A stretch of DNA of 63,329 nucleotides from Halobacteriales archaeon QS_3_64_16. GTDB taxonomy: Archaea; Halobacteriota; Halobacteria; Halobacteriales; Halococcaceae. The stretch lies in the NCBI GenBank assembly GCA_003021705.1, contig PXRJ01000017.1:1-63329 (forward strand). The letters run 5' to 3'. The notes beneath the pieces were generated by a model. It saw only the letters and a list, made by a program, of their open reading frames with translations, made no database searches and was not told the DNA's origin. Below, piece by piece: positions 45,350 through 54,655 of the stretch (position 1 is the stretch's first letter; each line of letters starts with the position of its first letter). The translations under genes and the position numbers were made by a program.

Positions 45350-45734
45350 AGGTGACGTTCGACGCTCCTGGACATAAATCCCGCTCCCGCTTGACGCCGC
45401 CGTGTGCCGCCTGCCAGTAGATCGACACGCCGTCTCGGACGCCAGTGAGGTCCGAATCTACTTCGCAGCTCGATCGATGATTGGGGTGCTCGCCGCTACC
45501 GAAACCGATACGTTTTATACCCACTTCGAGGTCGTTCCTCTCGATGGATCGGCACCGCCAAGAGGCGTCGGTCGCGAAACGCGAACCCGGGTCGCGATCC
45601 GGTAGCCGATGGCACTCCACCGCCGGGCGCCACTTACAGCAGGGACCCGGCGACGTCGTGACTGAATCGATCGCTATCGCTTCGCTTGACGGAGCGAGTG
45701 GCGGCCCGTATCACTATCCAGAACGAGGTGTGAA
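45350..45734. other. Intergenic region upstream of the broken MFS gene
   Basis: 385 bases. It has a clear TATA box (TTTTATAC, 45513-45520). An ATG at 45544, at leaderless spacing, starts a 64-codon frame (MDRHRQEASVAKREPGSRSG.., stop 45738), but its Arg/His/Ser-rich composition is atypical, so it may be a leader RNA or a decayed gene. It contains no other feature that I can see. Confidence 0.3.
45513..45520 (+). promoter_or_regulatory. TATA box upstream of the MFS region
   Basis: TTTTATAC, about 27 bases before ATG 45544 and ~215 bases before the MFS coding region. Confidence 0.4.
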
Positions 45735-46900
45735 CTGAGCCGAGACGACCGGTGGCCGTGGCTGGTCCTCATCTGCTGGTTCGTCGCCGTCGAGGGCGTC
45801 GGCTTCCAGATGCGCGGGGCGCTGCTTCCGGCCTTTGGCCGCCAGTTCGGCGTCGGGACGAGCGCGCTCGGCCTCGTCGCCCCGGCCGGGGCGATCGGGT
45901 TCATCGCGGCGCTCGTCCTCACCGGAGCGATGGCCGGCCGTCTCGACGCCGAGCGGACGCTGTTCGCCAGTGCCGCTCTCGTTTCGCTCTCGATGCTCGC
46001 GCTTGGCCTCGCGCCCTCCTCGGCGCGCTGTTCGTCCGCGGCGCGCTCACCGGCGTCTTTCGCGGGCCCGATCGGCCCGTTTTGAGCCACCTCTTTCCTG
46101 ATCGTCGCGGCCGCGTCTTCAATCTCTACGACCTCGCGTGGGCGCTCGGGGCGATCTGTGGCCCGGCCCTCGTCGTCGCCACGCTCGCGCTCGGATCCTG
46201 GCGAATCGCTTACGTCCTGCTCGCGATCGCCTTCCTCCCAGTCCTGATCTTGCTCCGGCGCGCCGACCTCGATCTTCCGGCACGAGCCGAACGACCCCTC
46301 CGGCTCGCGGACGTATGGGAAATCGCTCGCCGGCCCCAGGTCGCCGGCACGGGACTCGCGCTGACGCTCAGCGGCGGTCTCGAAGGGAGTCTCTTTACCT
46401 GGCTGCCCTTCTATGCGAGCCGAACCCTTCCCGAATCGCTCGCGAGCCTGACGCTCTCGTTGTTGCTCGTGGGCTACGTCCTCGGCCGATCGGTCTACAG
46501 CACGGTCGCCGACCGAGTACCCTCGCTCCCGCTCGTCGCGGCACTCGCCGTTTCGGCCATACCGACGCTCTATCTCGTGACCATGCTCGATGGGTGGGGG
46601 CTGTTCGCCGCAGTCCTCGCCCTCGGTGTCCTCGTCTCCGGGCTCTTCCCGACGCTTGCGGCCTATGCGGTCGATAGCGCCCCGGCGTACAGCGGCCCAG
46701 TCAACGCGCTCACCGCCGGAGCTTCCTACAGCGGAACGGCAGTGCTCCCCGTGCTCCTCGGCATCGCTGCCGACGCGTATGGCATCGCGCCCGCGATGCG
46801 ACTGTTGCTCGCTCCACTAGTATTATTCGTCCTATTGCTCCTCGCGACGAAGGTCGCAGCCGGACGGGCGGATTCCGGTAGCCGACCGGCCGCGGAGTGA
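45735..46900 (+). pseudogene. MFS transporter, start lost and frameshifted
   Basis: The first part reads SRDDRWPWLVLICWFVAVEG .. MRGALLPAFGRQFGVGTSAL and SMLALGLAP in one frame, then near 46015-46025 moves to another as LLGALFVRGALTGVFRGPDR .. FNLYDLAWALGAICGPALVV and continues to 46900 with the remaining helices. Upstream of residue SRDD there is no ATG, GTG or TTG; the expected start position is CTG (45735). The lost start and the shift together favour a real pseudogene. The family is drug or sugar MFS exporters, substrate unknown. Confidence 0.7.
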
Positions 46901-46955
46901 GTAGGAGTGAGGGAACTATCGGCCGTTCGTCGCGGAACCGACCACAGAGGAGAAC

Positions 46956-47741
46956 TCAGGACCCCAGTGCGAATCGGAGTCGCTCCTCGCCACTGCCGCG
47001 GGACTCGCGGCCGGTAACCGATACCGTGCCGATCTCCTCGGTCCCCGCGATGTGGGTGCCCGCACAGGCCGTGCGGTCATAGCCCTCGATCTCGACGATC
47101 CTGATCTCGGTGATGCTGTCGGGCAATAGCTCGATGCGCGTGCGCTCGGGGTCGAGTTCCGCTTCGGCCGTCTCGCGATCCAGTTCGTAGGACTCGACCG
47201 GCCGGGCCTCGCTTACGAGGTCGTTCATGCGAGTCTCGATGGCCTCGAGATCGTCCTCTTCGAAGCGGTCGTAGCCGACGTCGATGCGTGCCCGGTCGGC
47301 ATACAGTTGATTACCGGTCGTCGCGGCGTCGTACTCCTCCAGTAAGAGCCCCGAGAGCAGGTGCTGGGCGGTGTGGTGGCGCATATGGCCGTAGCGGCGC
47401 TCCCAGTCGATCTCCCCGCGCACGGTCGCGCCGGACTCGGGTATCGATCCGCTGCTCTCCTCTCGCCCGCTCGCTTCGGTCCCATCGGTTCCTTCGCTCT
47501 TTTCCTCTCCGTTGTCCTCGCCGATCGGCGTGAGGTGATGGTAGATCGTATCGGTCTTCTGAACGTCGCGCACGCGCCATTCGCGCTGGCCGTCGGTGAT
47601 CGTACCCCGATCGGCGGGCTGGCCGCCGCCTTCCGGGTAAAACAGCGTCTGATCGAGGGTCACGCGATCGTCGAGCGTGTGGGTCACTGTCGTTTCGAAG
47701 CGCCGATCGTATGTGTTCATGCGGTACACCGGGTCGGTCAT
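46956..47741 (-). CDS. alaX: Alanyl-tRNA editing protein AlaX
   Basis: 261 residues. Free-standing editing domain: LFYPEGGGQPADRGTI, the zinc motif HHTAQHLLSGLL and the second zinc pair CAGTHIAGTEEIG. It hydrolyses mischarged Ser- or Gly-tRNA-Ala. An acidic ~35-residue insert (EDNGEEKSEGTDGTEASGRE) separates the subdomains, a haloarchaeal habit. Length and layout fit the AlaX-M type. It diverges from the HD hydrolase gene with both promoters in the 100-base gap. Confidence 0.93.
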   Translation of the reverse strand: MTDPVYRMNTYDRRFETTVTHTLDDRVTLDQTLFYPEGGGQPADRGTITDGQREWRVRDVQKTDTIYHHLTPIGEDNGEEKSEGTDGTEASGREESSGSIPESGATVRGEIDWERRYGHMRHHTAQHLLSGLLLEEYDAATTGNQLYADRARIDVGYDRFEEDDLEAIETRMNDLVSEARPVESYELDRETAEAELDPERTRIELLPDSITEIRIVEIEGYDRTACAGTHIAGTEEIGTVSVTGRESRGSGEERLRFALGS

Positions 47742-47764
47742 ATCCGGACGAACGGGACTGCGTC

Positions 47765-47771
47765 AGTTAAG
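47765..47771 (-). promoter_or_regulatory. TATA box for alaX
   Basis: CTTAACT on the minus strand, about 27 bases upstream of ATG 47741. Confidence 0.4.
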
Positions 47772-47803
47772 TGGCGTCGTAACGCTAAAGAGTCGAACGC
47801 CCC

Positions 47804-47810
47804 TTTATAC
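47804..47810 (+). promoter_or_regulatory. TATA box for the HD hydrolase gene
   Basis: TTTATAC, about 37 bases before the GTG at 47844, leaving room for the GGAGGT ribosome site. Confidence 0.45.
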
Positions 47811-47843
47811 CAACAACATGATCGGAACGCGACACGCCTGGAG

Positions 47844-48611
47844 GTGTCTTCCTTGGGCGTCGAAATAAAGGAATCGCCCATCAGCGAGGCGGAGTTCGCG
47901 GCGATGCAGGAGTTCGTCAGCGATTACCTCGCCGCCAGCGTCAACAACGAAACCGAGGGCGGCCGGATGCGCTGGTACCCCTGGCACTCCGCGGAGTACC
48001 GCTACAATCACATTCTCAATGTCGTGGCGCTGGCGACGAAGATCGCCCGCCGTGAAGGTGCGGACGTCGACGTCACGCGGGTAGCGGCCGTGTTTCACGA
48101 CGTAGCGAAGCTGAGCGCCGAGCAGGACGCCCACGCTGCGGTCGGGGCCGACATCGCCCGGCAGTTCCTCACCAGCCGCGCGGAGTACCCACCGTCCTTC
48201 GTCGAGGCGGTCTGTGGGGCCATCGAAGACCACTCCTACAGCGGTGATCTCGACGAGCTCTCACTCGAGGCGCGCTGTCTCGTCGAAGCCGACCTGCTCG
48301 ATAAGATCGGTGCTCACGGCACTGTACTCTTATTCCTCCGGATGGGATACGAATCACGCAGCCATCTGGACTCGGGAGAGGTCACGGAACGCGTGCTCGA
48401 ACGCGGCAAGGACGTCAAAGCCCGCGTCGCGAGCGACACCGCCGATGGCATCGCCCACCAGCGCCTCGAGCGGGTCCAGTGGTTCCGAGAGTGGCTCGGT
48501 GCGGAGATCGCCGGACTGGACGACCCCCGCGATGCCGACGACGACGCCGACAGTGCCGGAAACTCCAAGGACGCGGACGACGCCGGCAGTCGGGCTACCG
48601 GCACTCGTTAA
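47844..48611 (+). CDS. HD-domain phosphohydrolase
   Basis: 255 residues. The HD metal site is clear: His in YRYNHILNVVALATKIA, HD in VAAVFHDVAKLS, and downstream HS/Asp in AIEDHSYSGD and LVEADLLDKIGAHG. Such proteins hydrolyse phosphate esters, often of nucleotides. The last ~30 residues are an acidic disordered tail. Start taken as GTG 47844 (SSLGVEIKESPISEAEF) because of the GGAGGTG ribosome site that overlaps it. The open frame reaches far upstream only as the antisense of alaX. Substrate unknown. Confidence 0.85.
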   Translation: MSSLGVEIKESPISEAEFAAMQEFVSDYLAASVNNETEGGRMRWYPWHSAEYRYNHILNVVALATKIARREGADVDVTRVAAVFHDVAKLSAEQDAHAAVGADIARQFLTSRAEYPPSFVEAVCGAIEDHSYSGDLDELSLEARCLVEADLLDKIGAHGTVLLFLRMGYESRSHLDSGEVTERVLERGKDVKARVASDTADGIAHQRLERVQWFREWLGAEIAGLDDPRDADDDADSAGNSKDADDAGSRATGTR

Positions 48612-48661
48612 GTTCCGGCCCCGCATCCCATCACCGTTCGGCCGAACAGTGAGACGGCGCC

Positions 48662-49474
48662 TCAGAGAAGCGACCCCAATGCGTCGGCGAGGAAAAGCGC
48701 GCCGAAAGCCACGAGCACGGCGGCACTACCGTAGGCCACTGCCGGCGCGAGGGCGTCGATTTGCCGGCCCGCAGCGACCAGCGCTGCCGGAAAGCAGGTG
48801 ATCCAGAGGCCGATCCCGGCGAAAAACCCGATCAGGAGAAGGGGGCTGCCGGTCGAGACGACGAACGCACCAGCGAGCGCGTCACCGACGTAGGGGAGAA
48901 AGGACAGAACGTCCAGCCGGCCGGGCCGGAGTAGTCCAACGCCGATCGTGAGCCAGAAGACGATCTGGTAGGGGTTGGTGAGCGCGAGCACGAACGCCTT
49001 CCGGAAGCCGCCATTCGTGTCCGCTCGCCCCGCTCGTCGCTCGGGCTCGCTGGAGGTCGAGTCGCCGACCGAACCGGTGCTCGCGGCCCCATCGGTTCCC
49101 GCCGTCTCGTCGGTATCGATCGTTCTACCGGTACCCACCGCGGGCCGATCGGTCGGGGCACTCGTTCCCCGGCGAGTGAACGCCGCGCTCGCGTCGCGTG
49201 CGGTGCCGTACGCGAAGTACCACATCAGCAGGCCGCCGACGCCGATCATGACGGCGCGCACAAGCGGATAGCGCGTGAGAACGGCACTCGCGCCATACAG
49301 CGCGAGGAGGAGAAAGCAGGCGTCCGCGCTCATCGCGCCCAGTCCTGCCCGGGTGCCTGCACTCCATCCCCGGAGAACGCTCTCCTCGGCGATGATCGCG
49401 TTCATCGGGCCGGGCGGCGCGGCGAGCGCGAGCCCGAAGCCCATCCCTGCGAGAACGGTACCGATCGCCGACAC
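48662..49474 (-). CDS. LysE/RhtB-family exporter
   Basis: 270 residues with six membrane segments. FGLALAAPPGPMNAIIAEES is the LysE N-terminal motif, LGAMSADACFLLLALYG the second helix pair, and FRKAFVLALTNPYQIVFWLT the conserved core helix. A ~55-residue acidic Thr/Ser/Asp-rich loop sits in the middle. It likely exports an amino acid or a related metabolite. The start is taken as GTG 49474 (SAIGTVLAGMG), because the extra 28 residues from 49558 are basic and unlike the family. Confidence 0.85.
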   Translation of the reverse strand: MSAIGTVLAGMGFGLALAAPPGPMNAIIAEESVLRGWSAGTRAGLGAMSADACFLLLALYGASAVLTRYPLVRAVMIGVGGLLMWYFAYGTARDASAAFTRRGTSAPTDRPAVGTGRTIDTDETAGTDGAASTGSVGDSTSSEPERRAGRADTNGGFRKAFVLALTNPYQIVFWLTIGVGLLRPGRLDVLSFLPYVGDALAGAFVVSTGSPLLLIGFFAGIGLWITCFPAALVAAGRQIDALAPAVAYGSAAVLVAFGALFLADALGSLL

Positions 49475-49625
49475 CCTTGGGTAAGGTTCCCGATTCGACA
49501 AAGACCTATCGAGTCGATTCACCGGTAGTTCGATCGGCGATCGTGTGACTCCTCTCACTCCACACCCTGCCTCGTCCCGTCACCGATCCGATTCGTTCAT
49601 TAGGGCTTCTCCGATAGCCCGGGCA

Positions 49626-51188
49626 ATGGCAGACGAGGAGGCGACGACCGAAGGAGGTCAGGAAGACCTCTCGGCGTTGCTATCGAGCGCGTCACTCATG
49701 CTGTTCGTCGGCTCGCTCGGCTCGGTTTCGCGTCTGTTCGAACGAGTCGTCATGGGCCGGTTGCTGGACTCACCGGGTGCCTTCGGCGAGGTCCAGATCG
49801 CCTTCTCAATCATGACCGTCTCGGCGACGATCGCAACCCTCGGGTTCAAGGAGGGAATTCCACGCTTCATGACGCGCTTCGAAAGCGCGAGCGACACCCG
49901 TGGGGCCTGGGTCACCGGGACTTCTCTCTCGGTCGCTCTTACCGTTCTCGTCACGATCGCGTTGTTGCTCAACGTCGAGCGATTGGCCGCTCGGTTCTTC
50001 GAACCCTCGACCCCGCCGGAACTACTGTTGGTCTTCATCGCGACGCTGCCTTTCTTCGTCGGGTTGGAGATCGTCGTCGCCGGCATCCGGGGCCGGGAGA
50101 ACACGATCTATCGCACCTACTCCCGCGATCTGATCTATAATGTCCTGCGCCTCGCGCTGATCGTCGTCCTCTTACTGGCCGGCTACGGCGTGGTAGCGGC
50201 GGGCTTTGCGTACTTCGTCTCCGCTCTGGTCGCGTTCGCCGTTGCGGTATGGCTGTTCAACCGGCTGTTCCCGATCCGGGGTGCCTTCGAGACCCGAACC
50301 CGCGAGATGCTCGTCTTTTCCTTTCCGCTCGTGCTCTCCTCGATGGTCTCGATACTGCTTGCCCAGATCGATACGCTGATGATCGCGAACTTCCTGCCCT
50401 CCAGGCAGGCCGGCATCTACAACGCTGCCTGGCCCTTAGCCCGGGCGGTCGGCGTGATCGTCTCCTCGTTTGGTTTCCTCTTTCTCCCGCTGATGAGCCG
50501 CCTCGACGCGGGCGGTCAGTACGAGGAGATCAATCGGATGTACAAGCTCACCTCCAAATGGGTCTTCGTCGTTACCTTCCCGGCACTGCTCTGTCTCGTC
50601 GTTTTCGCCGACGACCTGCTGCTGGTCTTCGGCCCCGCCTATACCTCCGGCGCGGCGGCGCTCGCGATTCTCGCGCTCGGCTCCTTTACGAGTGCCGCCT
50701 TCGGGCGCTGCCAGGACGCCTTGTCTGCCTTTGGGTACACGCGATACATCTTCGCCGTGAACGCGATCGCGGGCGTGTTGAACGTCGCCTTGAACGCCGT
50801 GCTCATTACGGGTTATGGGGCGGCACCCGACCTCGGCATCACCGGCGCGGCACTGGCGACGGCGAGCTCGACGGTCACGCTCAACGGGTCGGCACTGGCC
50901 GTGCTCTGGCAGAAATCCGGCGTCAACCCATTCTCGCGCTGGACCGTCCGAACGTTCGTGCTGTTACCGGCGGTGCTCTTTCCGCCCTCCTTGGTGCTCG
51001 CCCGGCAGGTAACCCTCTCACTGCCGGCACTGATCGCGTTCGTCCCGATCGCGGGGATCGCCTCGGTCGCGCTTCTCGCGCTGACCGGAAGCCTCCAGTC
51101 CGAAGACGAGATCCCCGTCGAGCTCGTCGAGGAGAACCTCGGGGTGCAGGTCCCGCTCATCAGACGGTATATCCCCGACGAGGAGTGA
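49626..51188 (+). CDS. Polysaccharide/oligosaccharide flippase (MATE/Wzx-like, MOP superfamily)
   Basis: 520 residues with about 14 membrane segments: FVGSLGSVSRLFERVVMGRL, GIPRFMTRFESASDT, VFSFPLVLSSMVSILLAQID, TLMIANFLPSRQAGIYNAAW, and an internal FGRCQDALSAFGYTRYIF. Layout fits Wzx/AglR-type lipid-linked glycan flippases. The soluble C-terminus (~40 residues) is acidic. It opens a glycan gene module. It converges with the FkbM methyltransferase gene, 36 bases apart. ATG 49626 is chosen over the upstream frame. Confidence 0.9.
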   Translation: MADEEATTEGGQEDLSALLSSASLMLFVGSLGSVSRLFERVVMGRLLDSPGAFGEVQIAFSIMTVSATIATLGFKEGIPRFMTRFESASDTRGAWVTGTSLSVALTVLVTIALLLNVERLAARFFEPSTPPELLLVFIATLPFFVGLEIVVAGIRGRENTIYRTYSRDLIYNVLRLALIVVLLLAGYGVVAAGFAYFVSALVAFAVAVWLFNRLFPIRGAFETRTREMLVFSFPLVLSSMVSILLAQIDTLMIANFLPSRQAGIYNAAWPLARAVGVIVSSFGFLFLPLMSRLDAGGQYEEINRMYKLTSKWVFVVTFPALLCLVVFADDLLLVFGPAYTSGAAALAILALGSFTSAAFGRCQDALSAFGYTRYIFAVNAIAGVLNVALNAVLITGYGAAPDLGITGAALATASSTVTLNGSALAVLWQKSGVNPFSRWTVRTFVLLPAVLFPPSLVLARQVTLSLPALIAFVPIAGIASVALLALTGSLQSEDEIPVELVEENLGVQVPLIRRYIPDEE

Positions 51189-51224
51189 CACACGATTGCG
51201 CCCCCGATCGATACCACACCCTCA

Positions 51225-52037
51225 TCAGCGGCGCGCCCGGAGGAAATATACCCCCGACCGTCCGGTCGCCGGCACCCCTAGCCGCGCGAGCGAGTAGCCC
51301 GCCTCCCGAAGAAACTGTTCGATGCCTTCGGCGGTCGTCCCGTATCGACGGCACTTCTCGGGATGGACCTCCAGATAGATTCCCCTGACATCGCTCAGGG
51401 CCTCGCCCATCCCCGCTAAAACTTCGCCTTCAGCGCCTTGCACGTCGATTTTGAGTACGTCCGGCGGGGCGAGGCCGTCGGCGAGAAGCGACGCGCCTCG
51501 TCTCGTCTCGACCCGGCGGCCACCCTCCGTCGAGAGGTAGTGATGGCCGTCCCCGGCTTCGATCGAGCCGGACTCGTTCTCCGAGGCCAGCGTCGCCTCC
51601 CCGTCGCGACCCCACAGCGCCACCTCCGAGACGGCCCAGCGTTCCTCGGGCGCGTTGCGATCGAGGTTCGCTCGGAGCCGTGTCCTGTTCGTCGGCTCCG
51701 GCTCGAACCCGACGACGCGTCCGGTCTCTAAGGCGTTCGCGACGAGACAGGCATACGTCCCCACACCGGCACCGACGTCCCAGACGGTCTCGCTGCTCAC
51801 TACGTCCTCTAGGAGCGCTTCGATCACGGCTTGCTCGCCGCCGAGGCTCTTGGCACGGAGGTACTCCGCCCGCGTCGAGAGCCCGAATCGGGCGGTAACC
51901 TCGCCGACCCGGACCGTCCGCTTCCCGCCCCGAGCGAGGGTCCCGAGCCGCCAGTACGCGCTCTCGACGACCGCGCGGGCTCTCGGATGTCCCTTTAGCA
52001 GGGGTTCGACGTTCGGGACGAGCGTGCGTAGGTTCAT
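51225..52037 (-). CDS. FkbM-family methyltransferase
   Basis: 270 residues. Class I SAM fold: VWDVGAGVGTYACLVANAL and VVGFEPEPTNRTRLRANLDR, then the FkbM-specific VLKIDVQGAEGEVLAGMGEA and IYLEVHPEKCRRYG. Members usually methylate hydroxyl groups of sugars or polyketides. It starts only 7 bases after the ATP-grasp stop on the same strand, so both are in one operon that likely decorates a surface glycan. Confidence 0.9.
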   Translation of the reverse strand: MNLRTLVPNVEPLLKGHPRARAVVESAYWRLGTLARGGKRTVRVGEVTARFGLSTRAEYLRAKSLGGEQAVIEALLEDVVSSETVWDVGAGVGTYACLVANALETGRVVGFEPEPTNRTRLRANLDRNAPEERWAVSEVALWGRDGEATLASENESGSIEAGDGHHYLSTEGGRRVETRRGASLLADGLAPPDVLKIDVQGAEGEVLAGMGEALSDVRGIYLEVHPEKCRRYGTTAEGIEQFLREAGYSLARLGVPATGRSGVYFLRARR

Positions 52038-52044
52038 CGGAGCC

Positions 52045-53247
52045 TCACACCAATTCCGCCGCTACGTTCCGTAGGTCACGGACGAACGGTCGGGGGTCGT
52101 CGAGCGAGAGGTAATCGAAGCGCGGCTGCTCGTAGATCGAGGCGAGCACCTCCCGTAGTTCCCCCGCGAAGGAGGGTCGCTCGACGTACGGAGAGTGCTC
52201 CCGGAGCACGCTAAGCAAGTAGACGGCCTCACCGCGGAGGAGATGGGTCGCGACGCCGCGCTCGTAGGTCGGCTCGGGACGGACGGGATCCCCGCCCGCG
52301 AAGCGCCAGTAGAGATGCGGGAAGTCCAGTCCGGCCGCGATCGCACAGGAGATCGACGCCCAGAAGCGGGGGTTTACCTCCATGAGCTTGTACTCGCCCG
52401 TCGCGTCGTCTTTGATGAACTGTATCGAGGCCGGCCCGTGCCAGTCGAGTTCGTCGATCAGCGCCCGCCCGATCGAGTCGAGTTCGGGGTCGTACATCGT
52501 TTGCCGGCAGACACTCGCCCCGCCGGTATATTTGAACCCCCGGACCCGACGGCGCTGACAGATCGCGATCGGTTCGCCTTCGTTACAGAGCGCCCAGACG
52601 GCGTACTCCGAACCGGGAACGAACTCCTGGGTGATCGGGACGTGGCCCATCTCGGCGGTCATCGCTTCGACGTCCGGTTCGACGCCGGGATCTAGGTGTC
52701 TCGTTAGCGCTCCCTTCTGTGACTCGTGTTCGGTGAGTTCATCGATATAGGCGCTCGCGAGCAGCGCGTACCGTGCTTTGACGATCCGGTCCCGATCCCA
52801 GTTCTCGATCGTATCGAGCAGTCGAGTCTCGGGTATCGGTACGCCTGCCCTCTCGGCGGCTTCGAACAGACGAACCCGATCCTGTGCGTTCCGGAGCACC
52901 TCGAGAGAGGGCCAGGGCGTCGGAATGTACTCGGCGAACTCCTCGCGGTACTTCGCGAGAACGTAGGTATCGGCCTCCCGGAGGGGCACGATCGTTCGCA
53001 CGCCGGGCCGACTCGCGAGGGCCACCAACGCCTCCTTGTACCCCAGGAGGTCCTCGTCGGGCGAAGGCACCTCGATGGCCCTATCACAGTATTTCGAGCG
53101 CAGCGCCGGGGCGTCACGGTTCTCGGCGATGGCGATCGTCTCGATCCCGCGCTGGCCGAGCGATCGGAGACAGACGACGGAACTCGCCGTGTCGATCGCC
53201 GGCACGACGACCGACCCCTCTGTCTCATCCGAACTCTCGCTGTTCAT
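52045..53247 (-). CDS. ATP-grasp domain protein (carboxylate-amine ligase-like)
   Basis: 400 residues. A Rossmann-like preATP-grasp half (VPAIDTASSVVCLRSLGQRG, YCDRAIEVPSPDEDL) leads to the ATP-grasp half with GVPIPETRLLD, IVKARYALLASAYIDE, EYKLMEVNPRFWASISCAIA and the metal-binding NPR motif. It would join a carboxylate to an amine using ATP. In glycan clusters such enzymes often add an amino acid to a sugar. Substrate unknown. It precedes the FkbM gene. Confidence 0.85.
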   Translation of the reverse strand: MNSESSDETEGSVVVPAIDTASSVVCLRSLGQRGIETIAIAENRDAPALRSKYCDRAIEVPSPDEDLLGYKEALVALASRPGVRTIVPLREADTYVLAKYREEFAEYIPTPWPSLEVLRNAQDRVRLFEAAERAGVPIPETRLLDTIENWDRDRIVKARYALLASAYIDELTEHESQKGALTRHLDPGVEPDVEAMTAEMGHVPITQEFVPGSEYAVWALCNEGEPIAICQRRRVRGFKYTGGASVCRQTMYDPELDSIGRALIDELDWHGPASIQFIKDDATGEYKLMEVNPRFWASISCAIAAGLDFPHLYWRFAGGDPVRPEPTYERGVATHLLRGEAVYLLSVLREHSPYVERPSFAGELREVLASIYEQPRFDYLSLDDPRPFVRDLRNVAAELV

Positions 53248-53455
53248 ACGGGGATTGGGCTCCCGCCATACATGAGTCTACTACTTGCGTACGTTCCCGC
53301 CGATTTCGAACGCGCCGTTCGATCGAGCCGTCCGCGGCGGGGGAAGCGATCACCGTCCTCGTGGAGTCCTTTACTTTCGGCTACGGGACGATACTAGGGA
53401 GTGCCCCTGGCCGGCCCTCCTCGCGCGCGGGTGTTTTTGGGTGGGCCGGGAGCGA

Positions 53456-54610
53456 TCAGGCAGTATCGCGCTCGGCGAAGGCGAGTTGCCAGTCCTCAAC
53501 TTCGGTCAGCTCCCGCTCGCCGAGGGTCCACTCTTCGGTGCCGACCGACCGGACGACCAACGTCGTCGGGCTGCTACAGCGGGCGAGCGGGAACGAATCG
53601 TCAGGCAGGAAGCCAAGCCCGGCGAGTACGTCGTGATCGAGGACGCCACTGTGGGCCGCGATCGCATCCGCACTGGCGCTATCGGCGACGATCGCTCCGA
53701 GCAGCGAGGCGAGCACGTCCTGGTTTTCTCTGACTCTCTCGCCCATCGGCAGGACGTCCAGTAGCTTGTGGATCGTCGTCCCGCCGTCCTGGTGGCTACC
53801 GACGACGGCACTCCCCAAGAGGTCGCCGTCCTGCCGGGCGAGGTACGTGGTATAGCTTCCCCGCGGGTTCGAAAAGCGCCAGTGATAGAAGCGCTCGCTC
53901 CGGCGTGCGTGGATCCGCTCGGGGACGTCGCTCTCGTAGAGCCCGGCCAGTTCTTCCGCCGGAACGCTCGATCGGCGCTCGATCGTGACGTCGGCGGTCG
54001 GAACAGTGCTGAAGTCCTCGATGGCGTCGAGGCCCGCCGCGGCGACCGACCGGGAGAGCCGGTCCGCGAGTTTGCCGGCGCGGCTGTCGGTCCGCAGGCC
54101 GAGGACCCTAGCCGGATTCTGTATCCGGTAGTAGATCGGTGTCTCGCTGACGAGTCGCCAGCCCATATCGAGATAGCCCGGCCGCGATCGGTCATTCGGG
54201 AAATTGAAGAAAAACTCCGGTTCACGATCACCGTAGCGTTCGATCGCGGCTTCGGTCATCCGGGTGAACAGTCCCTTACGGCGATGTTCGGGATGGACCA
54301 TCGTATCGCCGGGCTGTAAGGCGAGCGCGCGTCGATCGCCGGCACACATCTCGAGGGCGAAAAACGGTCGTGCGCCGACGATCCGGTTCTCTCGTTCGGC
54401 GAGGACGATCGGGACGCCCTCGATAAAAGGATCGTCGGTGTACTTCCAGTCGAACCACTCGATCGTCGCCGTCTCTTCGAAGACCGTCTCGTACAGCGAA
54501 CAGATCTCTCCCCGGTCGCCGGGTTCGAACGGCCGGATCTCGTACTCGCTTTCCGGTTCCGTTTTCTCCTCTCCGTCGGATTTCCCTTTCCCCATACCCT
54601 TCGAAGCCAT
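53456..54610 (-). CDS. GNAT-family acetyltransferase, two-domain
   Basis: 384 residues. The N-terminal GNAT part: EIRPFEPGDRGEICSLYETV, WKYTDDPF, MVHPEHRRKGLFTRMTEAA and FFFNFPNDRSRPGYLDMGWR. The C-terminal part (~residues 190-384) is a second GNAT-like fold with ARRSERFYHWRFSNPRGSYT. This twin layout is typical of proteins in cell-surface polysaccharide loci. It may acetylate or transfer an aminoacyl group to a sugar amine. It lies 45 bases after the deacetylase and shares its strand. Confidence 0.8.
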   Translation of the reverse strand: MASKGMGKGKSDGEEKTEPESEYEIRPFEPGDRGEICSLYETVFEETATIEWFDWKYTDDPFIEGVPIVLAERENRIVGARPFFALEMCAGDRRALALQPGDTMVHPEHRRKGLFTRMTEAAIERYGDREPEFFFNFPNDRSRPGYLDMGWRLVSETPIYYRIQNPARVLGLRTDSRAGKLADRLSRSVAAAGLDAIEDFSTVPTADVTIERRSSVPAEELAGLYESDVPERIHARRSERFYHWRFSNPRGSYTTYLARQDGDLLGSAVVGSHQDGGTTIHKLLDVLPMGERVRENQDVLASLLGAIVADSASADAIAAHSGVLDHDVLAGLGFLPDDSFPLARCSSPTTLVVRSVGTEEWTLGERELTEVEDWQLAFAERDTA

Positions 54611-54655
54611 CGTTCCTCGAACTCGCGGTCGGCGGATAAGTACTGCGGCCGACCC

